From: Synoicihabitans lomoniglobus
GTDB lineage: Bacteria > Verrucomicrobiota > Verrucomicrobiia > Opitutales > Opitutaceae
Assembly: GCF_029023725.1 (NCBI RefSeq)
Contig: NZ_CP119075.1
Location: 2,599,501 to 2,663,500, forward strand
Length of the DNA stretch: 64,000 bases
Direction of reading: 5' to 3'
Both the position numbers and the translations under genes were made by a program. The notes beneath the pieces are model-generated. The model made no database searches. It had not been told where the DNA came from and saw only the letters and a program-made list of their open reading frames with translations. Each line of letters starts with the position of its first letter. Position 1 is the stretch's first letter. This document shows positions 50,356-60,152 of this stretch, piece after piece.

Positions 50356-52767
50356 ATGCTCATTGCCCTTCGTTCCCTGCTAAAATCTCCCGGGTTCACG
50401 GCGGTCGCCGTGCTCACGATCGCCATCGGCATCGGGGCCAACACCGTGTTGTTCAGCGTTTTCAACGCGGTCGTGCTCAACCCGCTCGATTTTCCGGCGG
50501 CCGATCGTTTGGTGCGCGCCTGGATCGACGATCCTTCCGGGGACTTCTCCGCCCCGGCCGCGTCGTGGCCCAAATACGAGCACTACCGCGACAACCTGAC
50601 TTCGGTGGAAGCGCTCTCGGCCGCCACGTTTCACAATGCCACCTTGACCGGCGAGGGCGACGCCGAGCAATTGAGCGGGTTGGCCGTGACTTCGAATTTT
50701 CTGTCGGTTCACGGCAAACACGTCGCTCGCGGTCGCGACTTCACCGCCGAGGACGACGTCTTGGGCGGGGAGAACATTGCGATCCTCTCCCATGAATTAT
50801 GGCAAAACCGATTCGGGGGCCGGGCGGGCATCCTGGGCCAGACCATTCAATTGAACGGCGTGGGCACCACCGTCGTCGGAGTGCTGCCGCCCGCGTTTCC
50901 CTTTCCGTATAACCAAATCCAATACCTTCTTCCCCGACCCGATGAACAGTCGGGCATTCCGTTGGCACAGGTGCAACAGGGCGGCGCGATCTACCTGCAG
51001 CTGACCGGCCGACTCAAAACGGGAGTGTCCCTCGCCACGGCCGATGCCGAGCTGCACACGTTGTCCGCCGCCTATAACGACACCCATCCCGCTCGCATGG
51101 ACGCCAACAGCGATCACCTGCTGCGCCCCTACGCCGATGAGTTGGTGGGCAACACGCGCCCGACGTTCTATGTGCTGCTCGCCGCCTGCGGGTTCGTGCT
51201 GCTCATCGCCTGCGCCAACATCGCTTCCCTCTTCCTCGGCCGACTGTCCGCCCGGCAAAAGGAGATCGCGGTGCGTCTCTCACTCGGTGCGACCCGGCGT
51301 GATATCATCCGGCAGTTTCTGACCGAGAGTCTGTTGTTTTCCCTGACCGCGGGCTTGCTGGGTGTGCTGTTCAGTTTGTGGGCCATTTCGTTGGTCTCGA
51401 CTTTCGCCGCCCAACAACTTCCGCGCGCCAGCGAGATTTCGTTCAGCGGTGCCGCCATGGTGTTCTCCCTCGCGGTCGCCGGTCTCACCTCCCTCCTCGT
51501 GGGGTTCGTGCCGGCTTGGCAGGCCTCGCGCGCCGAGCTCACCGAAGCGCTCAAAGACACCGCTCGCACCGGCGGAGGCGGCAATGGTGGCCGTCGGTTC
51601 CGCGCGGGCTTGATCGTCACCGAGGTGGCGTTGTCGGTAACGTTACTCGTCGGGGCCGGTCTGCTGATGACCAGCTTTTGGAAACTGCTCACGACCGATG
51701 CCGGGTTTCGGTCCGAAGGTGTGGCGGCTGCCTTCGTGAATCTTCCGACGCATCGCTACGATACGATGGAAAAACGCGTCGCATTCTATGATGCGGTCAA
51801 CACCGAGCTCACCCGCCAGCCCGCCATCACCCATGCTTCCCAAATCATCGGCCTGCCGCTCTCCGGCTTCACACCGATTTCCCCCTACACCGTCGGTGGC
51901 ACCGAGGTGTTGCCTCTGCCCCAACGGCCCTTGACGGGATTTCGAGTCGCCGGCCAAGACTACAAGGAATTGGTCGGACTCACACTGATCGAGGGCCGCT
52001 GGTTCGAGGAGACCGACACCCTCGGAGCGCCGACGGTCGTGGTTATCAACGCCTCCTTCGCCCGTCGACTCTTCGGGGGAGACAGCGCGCTCGGGCACAC
52101 CATCCTCACCGGGGCGAACGGGGAGAACGTGAACGAAATCGTCGGCGTCATCGCCGACGTGAAAACCACCGGGTTGAATCAATCCGCCCCCGACGAAGTC
52201 TACTACTGCGCCAGCCAACGCTCCAATCACGGCATGGGCATCGCCGCCCGCACCACCCTCGATCCGATTTCGCTGCAGGGGGCGATGCGCACCGCCGTGG
52301 CCAGCGTGGATCCGACCATTGCCATTTCATTTTTCCAGACCCTCGACGAAATCACCCTCAACTCCCTCGGCGTGCAACGCATCGCCGCGTGGTTGATCGG
52401 GTGCTTCTCGGCCATCGCCTTCCTGCTCGCCATTGTGGGCCTGTATTCGGTTCTCGCCTACAACGTGACCCAGCGCACGGCCGAGATCGGCATCCGCATG
52501 GCCCTGGGGGCCATGCCCGGTCAGGTCATCCGTATGATTCTGAGTCAGGGCCTGCGCATGGTCGCGCTCGGGGTGGGAGCCGGATTGCTTGTTTCCGGCC
52601 TGGCCACCCAGCTCATCGCCTCGCAGTTGTTCGGCGTCGAATCGCTCAACGTGGTCATCAACGCGGTCGTCGCGCTCAGCTTTGTCCTCGTCGCCACCTT
52701 CGCCTGCCTGTTCCCCGCCCGCCGCGCCGCCCAGGTCGACCCCATGATCGCCCTGCGCAGCGAGTAA
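50356..52767 (+). CDS. ADOP-family FtsX/MacB-type permease (1 of 3)
   Basis: The 803-residue membrane protein has the doubled architecture of ADOP permeases: TM1 (KSPGFTAVAVLTIAIGIGANT), a MacB-type periplasmic core domain (about 50-240), three FtsX helices (about 270-400), a second TM near 430, a second periplasmic domain, and three final helices ending in the hallmark LFPARRAAQVDPMIALRSE. ATG 50356 starts the conserved N-terminus. Family members are presumed to work with a MacB-like ATPase in export or envelope remodelling; none is encoded here. It is followed by two homologues in the same direction (31-bp gap to the next). Confidence 0.9.
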   Translation: MLIALRSLLKSPGFTAVAVLTIAIGIGANTVLFSVFNAVVLNPLDFPAADRLVRAWIDDPSGDFSAPAASWPKYEHYRDNLTSVEALSAATFHNATLTGEGDAEQLSGLAVTSNFLSVHGKHVARGRDFTAEDDVLGGENIAILSHELWQNRFGGRAGILGQTIQLNGVGTTVVGVLPPAFPFPYNQIQYLLPRPDEQSGIPLAQVQQGGAIYLQLTGRLKTGVSLATADAELHTLSAAYNDTHPARMDANSDHLLRPYADELVGNTRPTFYVLLAACGFVLLIACANIASLFLGRLSARQKEIAVRLSLGATRRDIIRQFLTESLLFSLTAGLLGVLFSLWAISLVSTFAAQQLPRASEISFSGAAMVFSLAVAGLTSLLVGFVPAWQASRAELTEALKDTARTGGGGNGGRRFRAGLIVTEVALSVTLLVGAGLLMTSFWKLLTTDAGFRSEGVAAAFVNLPTHRYDTMEKRVAFYDAVNTELTRQPAITHASQIIGLPLSGFTPISPYTVGGTEVLPLPQRPLTGFRVAGQDYKELVGLTLIEGRWFEETDTLGAPTVVVINASFARRLFGGDSALGHTILTGANGENVNEIVGVIADVKTTGLNQSAPDEVYYCASQRSNHGMGIAARTTLDPISLQGAMRTAVASVDPTIAISFFQTLDEITLNSLGVQRIAAWLIGCFSAIAFLLAIVGLYSVLAYNVTQRTAEIGIRMALGAMPGQVIRMILSQGLRMVALGVGAGLLVSGLATQLIASQLFGVESLNVVINAVVALSFVLVATFACLFPARRAAQVDPMIALRSE

Positions 52768-52798
52768 CCCGTTGCCCCTGCCGCTGTCTTCGTTCGCC

Positions 52799-55207
52799 AT
52801 GATTCGCACCATTGTCCAAAGCCTCCGCCGTCACCCGGGCCTGAATATCGCCATCGTCCTCACGCTGGCACTCTCTCTCACCGCCGCCGTCGTCGTCACG
52901 GGGTTGATCGATACGTATCTGCGGCAACCCCTGCCCCAAATCGACGACCGTGGCGTGATGATCATCGAGGAGTTTGAGCTGTCCGATGGGCCCGGTTCGC
53001 GCGGCCGGATCAGTTGGGACACCGCCCGGGATGTGCGCCAACAGGCCACCTCGTTCTCGCAAGTCGCCATCGTCACCAATGCGTCGTTCACCGTGCACGG
53101 CGACGACGCCACCGAAGTGGCCTATATCCCCACCGTCAGTCCGGAATTCTTCCCCATGTTGGGCGTCAAGGCGGCGCTGGGTGACATCATCCACGAGACC
53201 AATGCCCGTCAGTCCGGCCAGATGGCACTCATGCTAAGTGACGAGCTCTGGCGTCGACGCTTTGGGGCCGATCCGAAAATCGCGGGTCGCGCCGTGCAAC
53301 TCGACAACCAGTCGACCGTGGTGGTCGGGGTGCTGCCCCCAGCCTTCGATCTGCCGTCGTTGGGTTCGGGACAGCAAGCCTGGCTGGCCATGCTGCCTGA
53401 ACAAGTCGACCGCCAGGACCGACGCGCCACGCGCCACTTTGCTTTTGGCCAACTGGCCCCCGGCACCCGTGCCACCACGGCCGCAGCCGAAGTGCAGCAG
53501 CTCGGCAATGTCCTCCAAGCCGAATACCCCGAGACCAACGGCACCCGCGGAGTCACGGCGACCCCGTTGCGTGATGCCTTGCTGGGGCCGTTTCAGGGGC
53601 AACTCTGGATTCTCATGGCAATGGCCGTGCTCGTCTTACTCGTCGCCTGCCTCAACAGCGGAGCACTGTTGCTCGCTCAGGCATTGCGACGTCGTCGCGA
53701 GTTCGCGGTGAGGCTCGCCCTCGGGGCGCGCTCCGGACGCCTCCTGCGACAGTTCTGGATCGAAAACTTGACCCTCACGATCATCGCCGCCGTGGCGTCA
53801 CTCGGTCTCGCCGCGTGGATTTCCCCAGCGATCATCGCGCTGTTGCCCGGCAACACGGGTGTGAACACGTTTGCCGATCCCGATGTCAATGCGTCCTCCT
53901 GGTTGTTCGCCCTCGCCGCCGCCGCTGTCGCCGCCCTGCTGTTTGGGCTGATGCCCTGGGCGATCGCCCGCCATCTTCCCATCGACGCGACGCTGCGCAG
54001 CGGCGGACGCTCGATGGGGGGAGGCACCGCCAGCCGGTGGAGTCGCTGGCTCGTGACCGGACAGATTGCCGTGGCGCTCGCCTTGGCGACGGCCGCCGGT
54101 CTGCTGGTGCAAAGCAGTCGCGAACTGAACCAGGTCGACTACGGCCTCCCCGTGGAAGAACTTTTTCAGTTTCGCATCGGCACGCGCGGGTCGGCCTACC
54201 TCGACGCGGAATCGCGTCTGCGGTTTTTCGAAAACGCCCGCGAATCCCTGGCGCGCCTGCCGGGCGTGGAAGCCGTCAGTCTGGCTGGGTTCAGCTATCC
54301 GAATCCCCCCACCACGAACCAACCGTTTGTGCAGGAAGGCGATGGGCTTGAACTCCGCGATTCACCCAAGGAAGCCCACATCGATGTCGTTTCTCCCGAG
54401 TTCGCCCGGACTCACGACGTGCGCGTTTTGTATGGTCGTTTTCTGGAACCCACGGATCGCCTGGATCACCCCCCGGTCACGGTGGTGACGGCCGAATTGG
54501 CCGAACGCTATTGGCCCGGCAAAAACCCCGTGGGCAAACGCGTGCGTCTCGGCGGGGTCTCGCCCGACTGGTGCACCATCGTCGGCGTCGTTTCCGATCG
54601 ACGCAGTATCGGACACAACCCCCGCACCATCGACGGCTTTTTCGTGCCGGTCGCACAGTTCACCGGCCAAAATACCGCCGCGTTCGTGCGCTTCGCGGGC
54701 GTGGAACCTCCCGCGTGGACGAGTTTGCAGCGCGCGGTCTGGGACCTTGATCCCAATGTATCCTTGTTTTTCGAAAATCGCGTGAGTGAGTTCTACGCCA
54801 ACTCCGCGTGGCAACAACGGTTCAGCCTCGTGCTCATCGTGGCCTTCGCCGTGCTCGCCGTGGTGCTGTGCTCGACGGGACTCTATGCGATGCTGGCGTT
54901 TGCCGTCGCGGCCCGCACCCGCGAACTCGGCGTGCGGGCCGCCCTGGGCGCGTCGGCCCAAAACCTGCGCCACCAGATCTTGCGCGACGCCACCACCATG
55001 ATCGTTCCCGGCCTTGGGTTGGGACTCTTGATCGCCGCCGGGGCCAGCCGCGGTCTGGCCGGGCTCCTTTTCAATGTGCCTTCGTTTTCTCCGCTCATTT
55101 TCACCATCGTCGCATTATTGATCGGCGCGGTGTGCTTGGTCGCCGCCTGGTTTCCCGCGCTCCGCGCCACCAAGGTGGATCCCGCTGTCGCGCTGCGCAG
55201 TGATTAA
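52799..55207 (+). CDS. ADOP-family FtsX/MacB-type permease (2 of 3)
   Basis: An 802-residue homologue with the same two-module layout. TM1 (LNIAIVLTLALSLTAAVVVTG) lacks the usual GIGANT motif, and the periplasmic domain has SWDTARDVRQQ in place of the usual start; it is the most divergent of the three. FtsX helices are near 265-395 and 680-800, ending WFPALRATKVDPAVALRSD. ATG 52799 is preferred to an upstream in-frame ATG 27 bp earlier. It could form a heteromeric channel with its neighbours. Confidence 0.88.
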   Translation: MIRTIVQSLRRHPGLNIAIVLTLALSLTAAVVVTGLIDTYLRQPLPQIDDRGVMIIEEFELSDGPGSRGRISWDTARDVRQQATSFSQVAIVTNASFTVHGDDATEVAYIPTVSPEFFPMLGVKAALGDIIHETNARQSGQMALMLSDELWRRRFGADPKIAGRAVQLDNQSTVVVGVLPPAFDLPSLGSGQQAWLAMLPEQVDRQDRRATRHFAFGQLAPGTRATTAAAEVQQLGNVLQAEYPETNGTRGVTATPLRDALLGPFQGQLWILMAMAVLVLLVACLNSGALLLAQALRRRREFAVRLALGARSGRLLRQFWIENLTLTIIAAVASLGLAAWISPAIIALLPGNTGVNTFADPDVNASSWLFALAAAAVAALLFGLMPWAIARHLPIDATLRSGGRSMGGGTASRWSRWLVTGQIAVALALATAAGLLVQSSRELNQVDYGLPVEELFQFRIGTRGSAYLDAESRLRFFENARESLARLPGVEAVSLAGFSYPNPPTTNQPFVQEGDGLELRDSPKEAHIDVVSPEFARTHDVRVLYGRFLEPTDRLDHPPVTVVTAELAERYWPGKNPVGKRVRLGGVSPDWCTIVGVVSDRRSIGHNPRTIDGFFVPVAQFTGQNTAAFVRFAGVEPPAWTSLQRAVWDLDPNVSLFFENRVSEFYANSAWQQRFSLVLIVAFAVLAVVLCSTGLYAMLAFAVAARTRELGVRAALGASAQNLRHQILRDATTMIVPGLGLGLLIAAGASRGLAGLLFNVPSFSPLIFTIVALLIGAVCLVAAWFPALRATKVDPAVALRSD

Positions 55208-55275
55208 GATTCCCTACTCCATTTCATTTCATTTCGAACCGCCCTCCTCCGCTTTCACTTCAATGCTGCCACATC

Positions 55276-57708
55276 ATGATCGCTGATTTCCGCCTCGCCC
55301 TTCGCTCGCTGACCAAATCCCCTGGCTTTGCGGTCGTCGCCATCGCCACGCTCGCGCTGTGCATTGGCGCCAACAGTGCCATTTTCACCGTCGTCAATTC
55401 GGTGTTATTGCGTCCGCTGCCTTACCCGGACTCCGAACGTCTGGTGCAAGTCTACAATAGCTACCCGAAGAGCGATCTGGAATATGCCGGCGTTTCGATT
55501 CCCGACTACCTCGACCGTATGGACCGCGCCTCCTCGATTGAGGATGGAGCCATCTACACGTGGGAAAGTTTGAATCTGGCCAGTGAACAGCCCCCCACCC
55601 GCGTGCTGGGTCTGCGCACCTCACCCAGTTTGTTCTCCACCTTGCAAACAGCCCCGGTCCGCGGTCGCGCCTTTACGGCCGCAGAGGCTCAGCCCGGCAA
55701 CGAGCATGTCGTCATGCTAAGTCACGCGTTGTGGCGGGATAATTTCGGGAGCCGGGACGACGCCATCGGACAAACACTTCGGCTCGACGGTGTGCCCTAC
55801 CAGATCATCGGCGTGATGCCGGAGTCGTTCAGCTTTCCCGCCGACGAAGTGAAATTATGGATACCGTTCGCGTTCACGCCGGAACAGATGAGCATGAACG
55901 AGCGCGGCACCGAATACTCCGAGATGATCGCGCGACTGAAGCCGGGCACCACCCCCGCCATGTTGACCGCGGAGTGCGAGGCCATCGTGCAGCAGAACCT
56001 CCTGCACGCGGAGAATTTCCGTCCCTACGTCGAAGCCACGGGCTTCACCGGCATCGCCCGTTCGATGCTCGACCAAACCGTCAAAGACGTGCGTCCGATG
56101 CTGTGGTTGCTCCAGGCCGGCGTCATTGCGGCGTTGCTCATCGGCTGCGCCAACGTGGCGAATCTCTTGCTCACCCGCGCCCTCGCCCGGCAACGCGAAC
56201 TCGCCATTCGCACTGCCCTCGGGGCGAGTCGGTGGAGCATCGTGCGGCAGTTGCTCATCGAGAGTCTGGTGTTGTTCGCCATTGGTGGCGGTCTCGGCCT
56301 TTTGGTCGCAATGTGGTCGCTGACCGGGATGCAATGGTTGGGCGTCGGCGATCTCCCGCGCGGTGGCAACGTCTCGCTCGATACGACCGCGTTCGCTTTC
56401 ACCTTTATCTGTGCAGGCGTGACCGGCATCGCCTTCGGTCTCATCCCCGCCCTGCAAGCGTCGCGCACCGACGCCAGCGAAGCCCTCAAGTCCGCCGGCT
56501 CACGTGTGACCGCGGGTCGCCGCCAACGCCTGCTGCGCAATTCGCTCGTCGTCACCGAAATCGCACTGTCGCTGATGTTGCTCGCGACCACGGCGTTGCT
56601 CATGCGCAGCTTTCATCACCTCCAGCAACAGCCGGCCGGATTCAATCCCGAATCCGTCATGACCGCCCGCTTCACCTTGCCGGCAGAAGCTTACACGGCA
56701 AACAGCGCCCGCGTGGCATTCGCCGAGGATGTGATCGCGCGATTGAACGCCATTCCCGGCGTGATTGAGGCGGCGGTGACGAGCAACATTCCTTTCGGTT
56801 ACAACAACTCGCAGGGCACCTACCGAATCGAGGATCGCGAGGTGCCGGAGGATCAGCCCCCGCCTCACGGCCAGATACGCTCCATTTCCCCGGGCTACTT
56901 CGCGACCATGGGCGTGCCGTTGCAGCGCGGTCGGGTATTCACGCCCGCTGACAGCATCGAGGCCGAAAAGGTGGTCATCATCGACCGGGTGCTGGCCGAT
57001 CGCTACTGGCCGGGAGTCGATCCGGTGGGCAAACGTCTCTACCGCGGCGAGGGTGAACCGGAGAATATGCGCACCATTGTCGGCGTCGTCGCGGCGGTGA
57101 AACACGGCGGACTCGACGATCCGGTGCGCAAGGAAACCATCTACTATCCTTACAACCAGCGTCCCGTCTCTGGACTGACTTTGGTCGTGCGCACATCGGT
57201 GCCGCCGGAATCGATTACGGGAGACATGCGCCAGGCCGTGCTGGCCGCTGATCCGGACCTCCCGATCTACGACATTCAAACCCTCGCGAGCCGTGTCACG
57301 GGTTCACTGCAAACCCGCCGCACGCCGGTGTTGTTGCTCGGTTTGTTCAGCGGCATGGCGTTGCTGTTGGCCGCTCTCGGAGTCTACGGTGTGCTCGCGT
57401 TCAGCGTGGGCCAACGCACCCAGGAGATCGGCATTCGCATGGCCCTCGGCGCCGCCGCCAAGGACGTGCTGCGATTGATCCTTCGCCAAGGTTTGAAGCT
57501 CATCGGCATCGGCGTCGGCTGCGGTGTGCTCGGCTACATGGCGATTAGTCGATTCCTGCGCAGTCTGGTCTTCGAGATCGCGCCGCTCGATGCGGTCGCC
57601 TTGGTGGCTGCCACCGTTCTACTGATCGGTATCGCCGCCCTGGCGTGCCTGTTGCCGGCTCGACGAGCGGCCCGAGTCGACCCGATGGTCGCCTTGCGTG
57701 ACGAGTGA
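55276..57708 (+). CDS. ADOP-family FtsX/MacB-type permease (3 of 3)
   Basis: An 810-residue homologue with the canonical start MIADFRLALRSLTKSPGFAVVAIATLALCIGANSAIF, two MacB periplasmic core domains and two FtsX triads. One triad begins VIAALLIGCANVANLLLTRALARQ; the terminal motif is LLPARRAARVDPMVALRDE. The 68-bp gap to gene 2 and the shared direction suggest one transcription unit. Confidence 0.9.
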   Translation: MIADFRLALRSLTKSPGFAVVAIATLALCIGANSAIFTVVNSVLLRPLPYPDSERLVQVYNSYPKSDLEYAGVSIPDYLDRMDRASSIEDGAIYTWESLNLASEQPPTRVLGLRTSPSLFSTLQTAPVRGRAFTAAEAQPGNEHVVMLSHALWRDNFGSRDDAIGQTLRLDGVPYQIIGVMPESFSFPADEVKLWIPFAFTPEQMSMNERGTEYSEMIARLKPGTTPAMLTAECEAIVQQNLLHAENFRPYVEATGFTGIARSMLDQTVKDVRPMLWLLQAGVIAALLIGCANVANLLLTRALARQRELAIRTALGASRWSIVRQLLIESLVLFAIGGGLGLLVAMWSLTGMQWLGVGDLPRGGNVSLDTTAFAFTFICAGVTGIAFGLIPALQASRTDASEALKSAGSRVTAGRRQRLLRNSLVVTEIALSLMLLATTALLMRSFHHLQQQPAGFNPESVMTARFTLPAEAYTANSARVAFAEDVIARLNAIPGVIEAAVTSNIPFGYNNSQGTYRIEDREVPEDQPPPHGQIRSISPGYFATMGVPLQRGRVFTPADSIEAEKVVIIDRVLADRYWPGVDPVGKRLYRGEGEPENMRTIVGVVAAVKHGGLDDPVRKETIYYPYNQRPVSGLTLVVRTSVPPESITGDMRQAVLAADPDLPIYDIQTLASRVTGSLQTRRTPVLLLGLFSGMALLLAALGVYGVLAFSVGQRTQEIGIRMALGAAAKDVLRLILRQGLKLIGIGVGCGVLGYMAISRFLRSLVFEIAPLDAVALVAATVLLIGIAALACLLPARRAARVDPMVALRDE

Positions 57709-57823
57709 GTTTCGGCAAAACGGACCTTTGACGAACGCGCCCGAGCGTGCCGGAGTGCTTCCGACGTGCCCCGTTTAGCCCGGGTCCGTTGTCTGCATAC
57801 CTCGCCGCCATATTTCCGACGTC

Positions 57824-58300
57824 ATGACTCTACCCCGCTTGTTTCTCGGCCTCCTGCTGCTACCGCTGACCCTGTCGGCAGAACGCTCCGCAGAACTTCT
57901 CACCGTCGCTGAATCGTATATGGAAGCCTACACGGCTCAGGACTACCCGGAACTGGCCACGTTCTACACGCCGTCCACGGTTTTTGATGACCCGACCGCC
58001 GCCGGCATGTGGGGACAGAGTTTCACGGTCGAAGGCGGCGAAAACATCGTCGAAGCCATGCGCACTGGCTGGTCGCTCATTCAGGACTTCAAGTTCAAGA
58101 CCCGGGAGCACATCGTCTACCACGATCGAGTGGTGCTCGTAGGCACCTCGCACATGACCGTCGATGGCGCGATGATCGGGCGCAAAGCCGGCCAGTCATT
58201 CAGTTTTGATCTACCCGCCGTAACCATCCTGCGCATCGTCGACGGCAAGGTGCTGCTTCACCTCGACCACTACGACTACTCCCCCATGCGCGAAGGCTGA
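57824..58300 (+). CDS. Exported NTF2-like (SnoaL-type) protein
   Basis: The 158-residue protein has a signal peptide (LFLGLLLLPLTLSA). The rest fits the SnoaL/NTF2 cone fold: an N-terminal helix (ELLTVAESYMEAYTAQDYPELATFY), a strand TPSTVFDDPT, helix AMRTGWSLI, and strands DFKFKTREHIVYHDRVVLVG, FSFDLPAVTILRIVDGKVLLHLDHYDY. Catalytic and binding variants both occur in the family, so no activity is assigned. It is 16 bp before a VOC-family gene and probably co-transcribed. Confidence 0.82.
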   Translation: MTLPRLFLGLLLLPLTLSAERSAELLTVAESYMEAYTAQDYPELATFYTPSTVFDDPTAAGMWGQSFTVEGGENIVEAMRTGWSLIQDFKFKTREHIVYHDRVVLVGTSHMTVDGAMIGRKAGQSFSFDLPAVTILRIVDGKVLLHLDHYDYSPMREG

Positions 58301-58316
58301 ACGGAGACGATACAAA

Positions 58317-58709
58317 ATGAAACAGTCCATCGCCACCGTGGCTTTGGTCGTGCGCGATTATGATGAAGCGCTGGCGTTTTACGTCGGAAAACTGGGCTTC
58401 GAATTGATCGAAGACACGCCCCTGCCCAACGAAAACAAACGCTGGGTCGTGATTGCTCCACCCGGCTCGACCGGCACGCGCCTCCTCCTCGCCACCGCGA
58501 GCGACGACGCGCAACATGCTCGCATCGGTGATCAAACCGGCGGCCGGGTTTCGTTTTTCCTCCAGACGGACGACTTCGAACGCGACCATACGCGATACGC
58601 CAAGGCCGGCGTTATTTTCACCCAACCGCCCCGCCATGAACTCTACGGCAAAGTCGTGGTCTTCCGCGACCTCTACGGCAACCTCTGGGACCTTATCGAA
58701 CCTCGTTGA
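58317..58709 (+). CDS. VOC-family (glyoxalase/bleomycin-resistance-type) protein
   Basis: The 130-residue protein has two betaalphabetabetabeta modules: IATVALVVRDYDEALAFYVGKLGFELIED and VSFFLQTDDFERDHTRYAKAGVIF, closing with VVFRDLYGNLWDLIEP. The start MKQSIATVALVVRDYDEAL is typical of PhnB/YaeR-like stand-alone VOC proteins. A metal-ligand Glu is probably in the last motif. The substrate is unknown. Its last 17 bp overlap the 3' end of the convergent gene at 58693. Confidence 0.88.
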   Translation: MKQSIATVALVVRDYDEALAFYVGKLGFELIEDTPLPNENKRWVVIAPPGSTGTRLLLATASDDAQHARIGDQTGGRVSFFLQTDDFERDHTRYAKAGVIFTQPPRHELYGKVVVFRDLYGNLWDLIEPR

Positions 58710-59241
58710 AGCGATGGTCGCGCAGCGCTACAATCGTCTCGATTGGCACCGTCATCCACAGCTGTGAACGCCCGGCACGATCCTCAATCAACGTGACGGT
58801 TTTACCCCACTTGGTCTCATAGATTCGGACTCGTAAAAAGACTTCGGGTGGACCGGGCTGACGGGCGAGTTCCGGAATCATGTTGACCCAATGTGACCCG
58901 GTTAGGTTGTCGAACAGTCGTCCGATCGCCCATCGCGGGTCATGGACCTCCGCACCAGGTTTGGTGGCAGCCAGAATCTGCTCCGCCCACGCCTGCAACT
59001 CCACCGGCTCATTCGCATCCTCGACGGGCCAGGCGAAGGCTTTGCGTTCGCGACCATTTTTGCCCGATCCGCGAAACTTGGTGGTTTTGAAGCGGACATA
59101 CGATTGCCCCTTCCACTCCTCAAACATGACTTCAAAACGGACGGTCTGGTAAGCGTGAGCCCGTTCATTGATCACCACGTAGTCGCTCAGAGGTCGAATC
59201 CCCTGCGCCGCTTTCAAGCTGTTCATCACGTTTCCAAGCAT
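58693..59241 (-). CDS. Conserved-looking protein of unknown function
   Basis: The 182-residue protein has no signal peptide or transmembrane segment. The composition is normal for a globular protein, with recognisable amphipathic stretches (SLKAAQGIRPLSDYVVI, EVFLRVRIYETKWGKTVTLIEDRAGRSQLW). I do not recognise the family. Its 3' end overlaps that of the VOC gene by 17 bp. Another ATG 15 bp in (MNSLKAAQ) is possible as the start. It might belong to the glycan cluster that begins 65 bp upstream on the same strand. Confidence 0.65.
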   Translation of the reverse strand: MLGNVMNSLKAAQGIRPLSDYVVINERAHAYQTVRFEVMFEEWKGQSYVRFKTTKFRGSGKNGRERKAFAWPVEDANEPVELQAWAEQILAATKPGAEVHDPRWAIGRLFDNLTGSHWVNMIPELARQPGPPEVFLRVRIYETKWGKTVTLIEDRAGRSQLWMTVPIETIVALRDHRFNEVR

Positions 59242-59306
59242 GGCTGCGTTTGGTCGTGTAGACGACTACCACAAATGCACCGGCCAAGAACGTCTATTTT
59301 CTCTCT

Positions 59307-60152
59307 CTACCGCTCACGTAACCGATCAACACACCACTGCTTGAAACGGTTCCACGGCGTCAGGTGGTCCGGCACCACCGGGAAGCCCCGGTAGTGTGCC
59401 CAGCAGGCGGCAGAGTCGTGCCACTTTTCAGAGTGGGCAAAAATGGATTCCGGGGACCGTTCGCGCACCGCTTGCTGCAGGCACGCCGAATCCAGTGCCA
59501 TGGGTCGCGCATAGATGATACTGTAGTGCACCCAGCGCGCAAACTGACGTTCAACCGTCACTTCGGTCCGACGCACGCGCTGGCCCAACAGCCGCTCCGG
59601 ATTTCGCCGCGCCCTCAGGTATTCAGCGATGAGTTTCTCCCGCGAACCGAAATCCCACACCGCCAGAAAATCCCGCATGCGACCGAACCATAAATGATCA
59701 CATATCCACGCCCGCGGTAGGCCTGGATTGTCTGCCACAAGATTGACGCCGCTCGCGGCCGGACCGAGGTCCCAGTCATGCAGAAGGCAATCGGTGCGAA
59801 TGCGGAGCACGTGGGTATAAGACTCGCGCTGAGTGCGTAGCACGCCACACAGGTGCATGATCGCCAGAAACATGCCCATGGTGTTGTGCGGTGGACTCCC
59901 GGAATTGGACTCGCCCACGATTTCGGGAAAATCGCTCCGTTGATAACCGGGCTCCTCCACCAGATACGTCACTTCCGGTCGGGCCCGCAACGCGTCGACT
60001 TCGAAGTCGTAGTTATCGCGAGCTTTGGCACCGTCCTCCATCTGCCAGAGATGCACCAATACCGCATAGTCCATGGGCAATTTTTCGCGCAACCGATCCA
60101 GCACCAAAGGGGCGTAGCGTCGCGGTCCGCTCATCAGCACCGCCAATCGCAT
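59307..60152 (-). CDS. WavE-like lipopolysaccharide-synthesis / glycosyltransferase-like protein
   Basis: The 281-residue protein begins MRLAVLMSGPRRY, like nucleotide-sugar-binding Rossmann folds. A central YTHVLRIRTDCLLHDWDL segment resembles the acidic active-site region of WavE-type and GT-A enzymes, and a WICDHLWFGRMRDFLAVWD segment follows. The ATG at 60152 overlaps the stop of the flippase gene by one base (TGATG), so the two are translationally coupled. An upstream start at 60173 is possible. It would add a sugar to a surface glycan; donor and acceptor are unknown. Confidence 0.72.
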   Translation of the reverse strand: MRLAVLMSGPRRYAPLVLDRLREKLPMDYAVLVHLWQMEDGAKARDNYDFEVDALRARPEVTYLVEEPGYQRSDFPEIVGESNSGSPPHNTMGMFLAIMHLCGVLRTQRESYTHVLRIRTDCLLHDWDLGPAASGVNLVADNPGLPRAWICDHLWFGRMRDFLAVWDFGSREKLIAEYLRARRNPERLLGQRVRRTEVTVERQFARWVHYSIIYARPMALDSACLQQAVRERSPESIFAHSEKWHDSAACWAHYRGFPVVPDHLTPWNRFKQWCVDRLRER

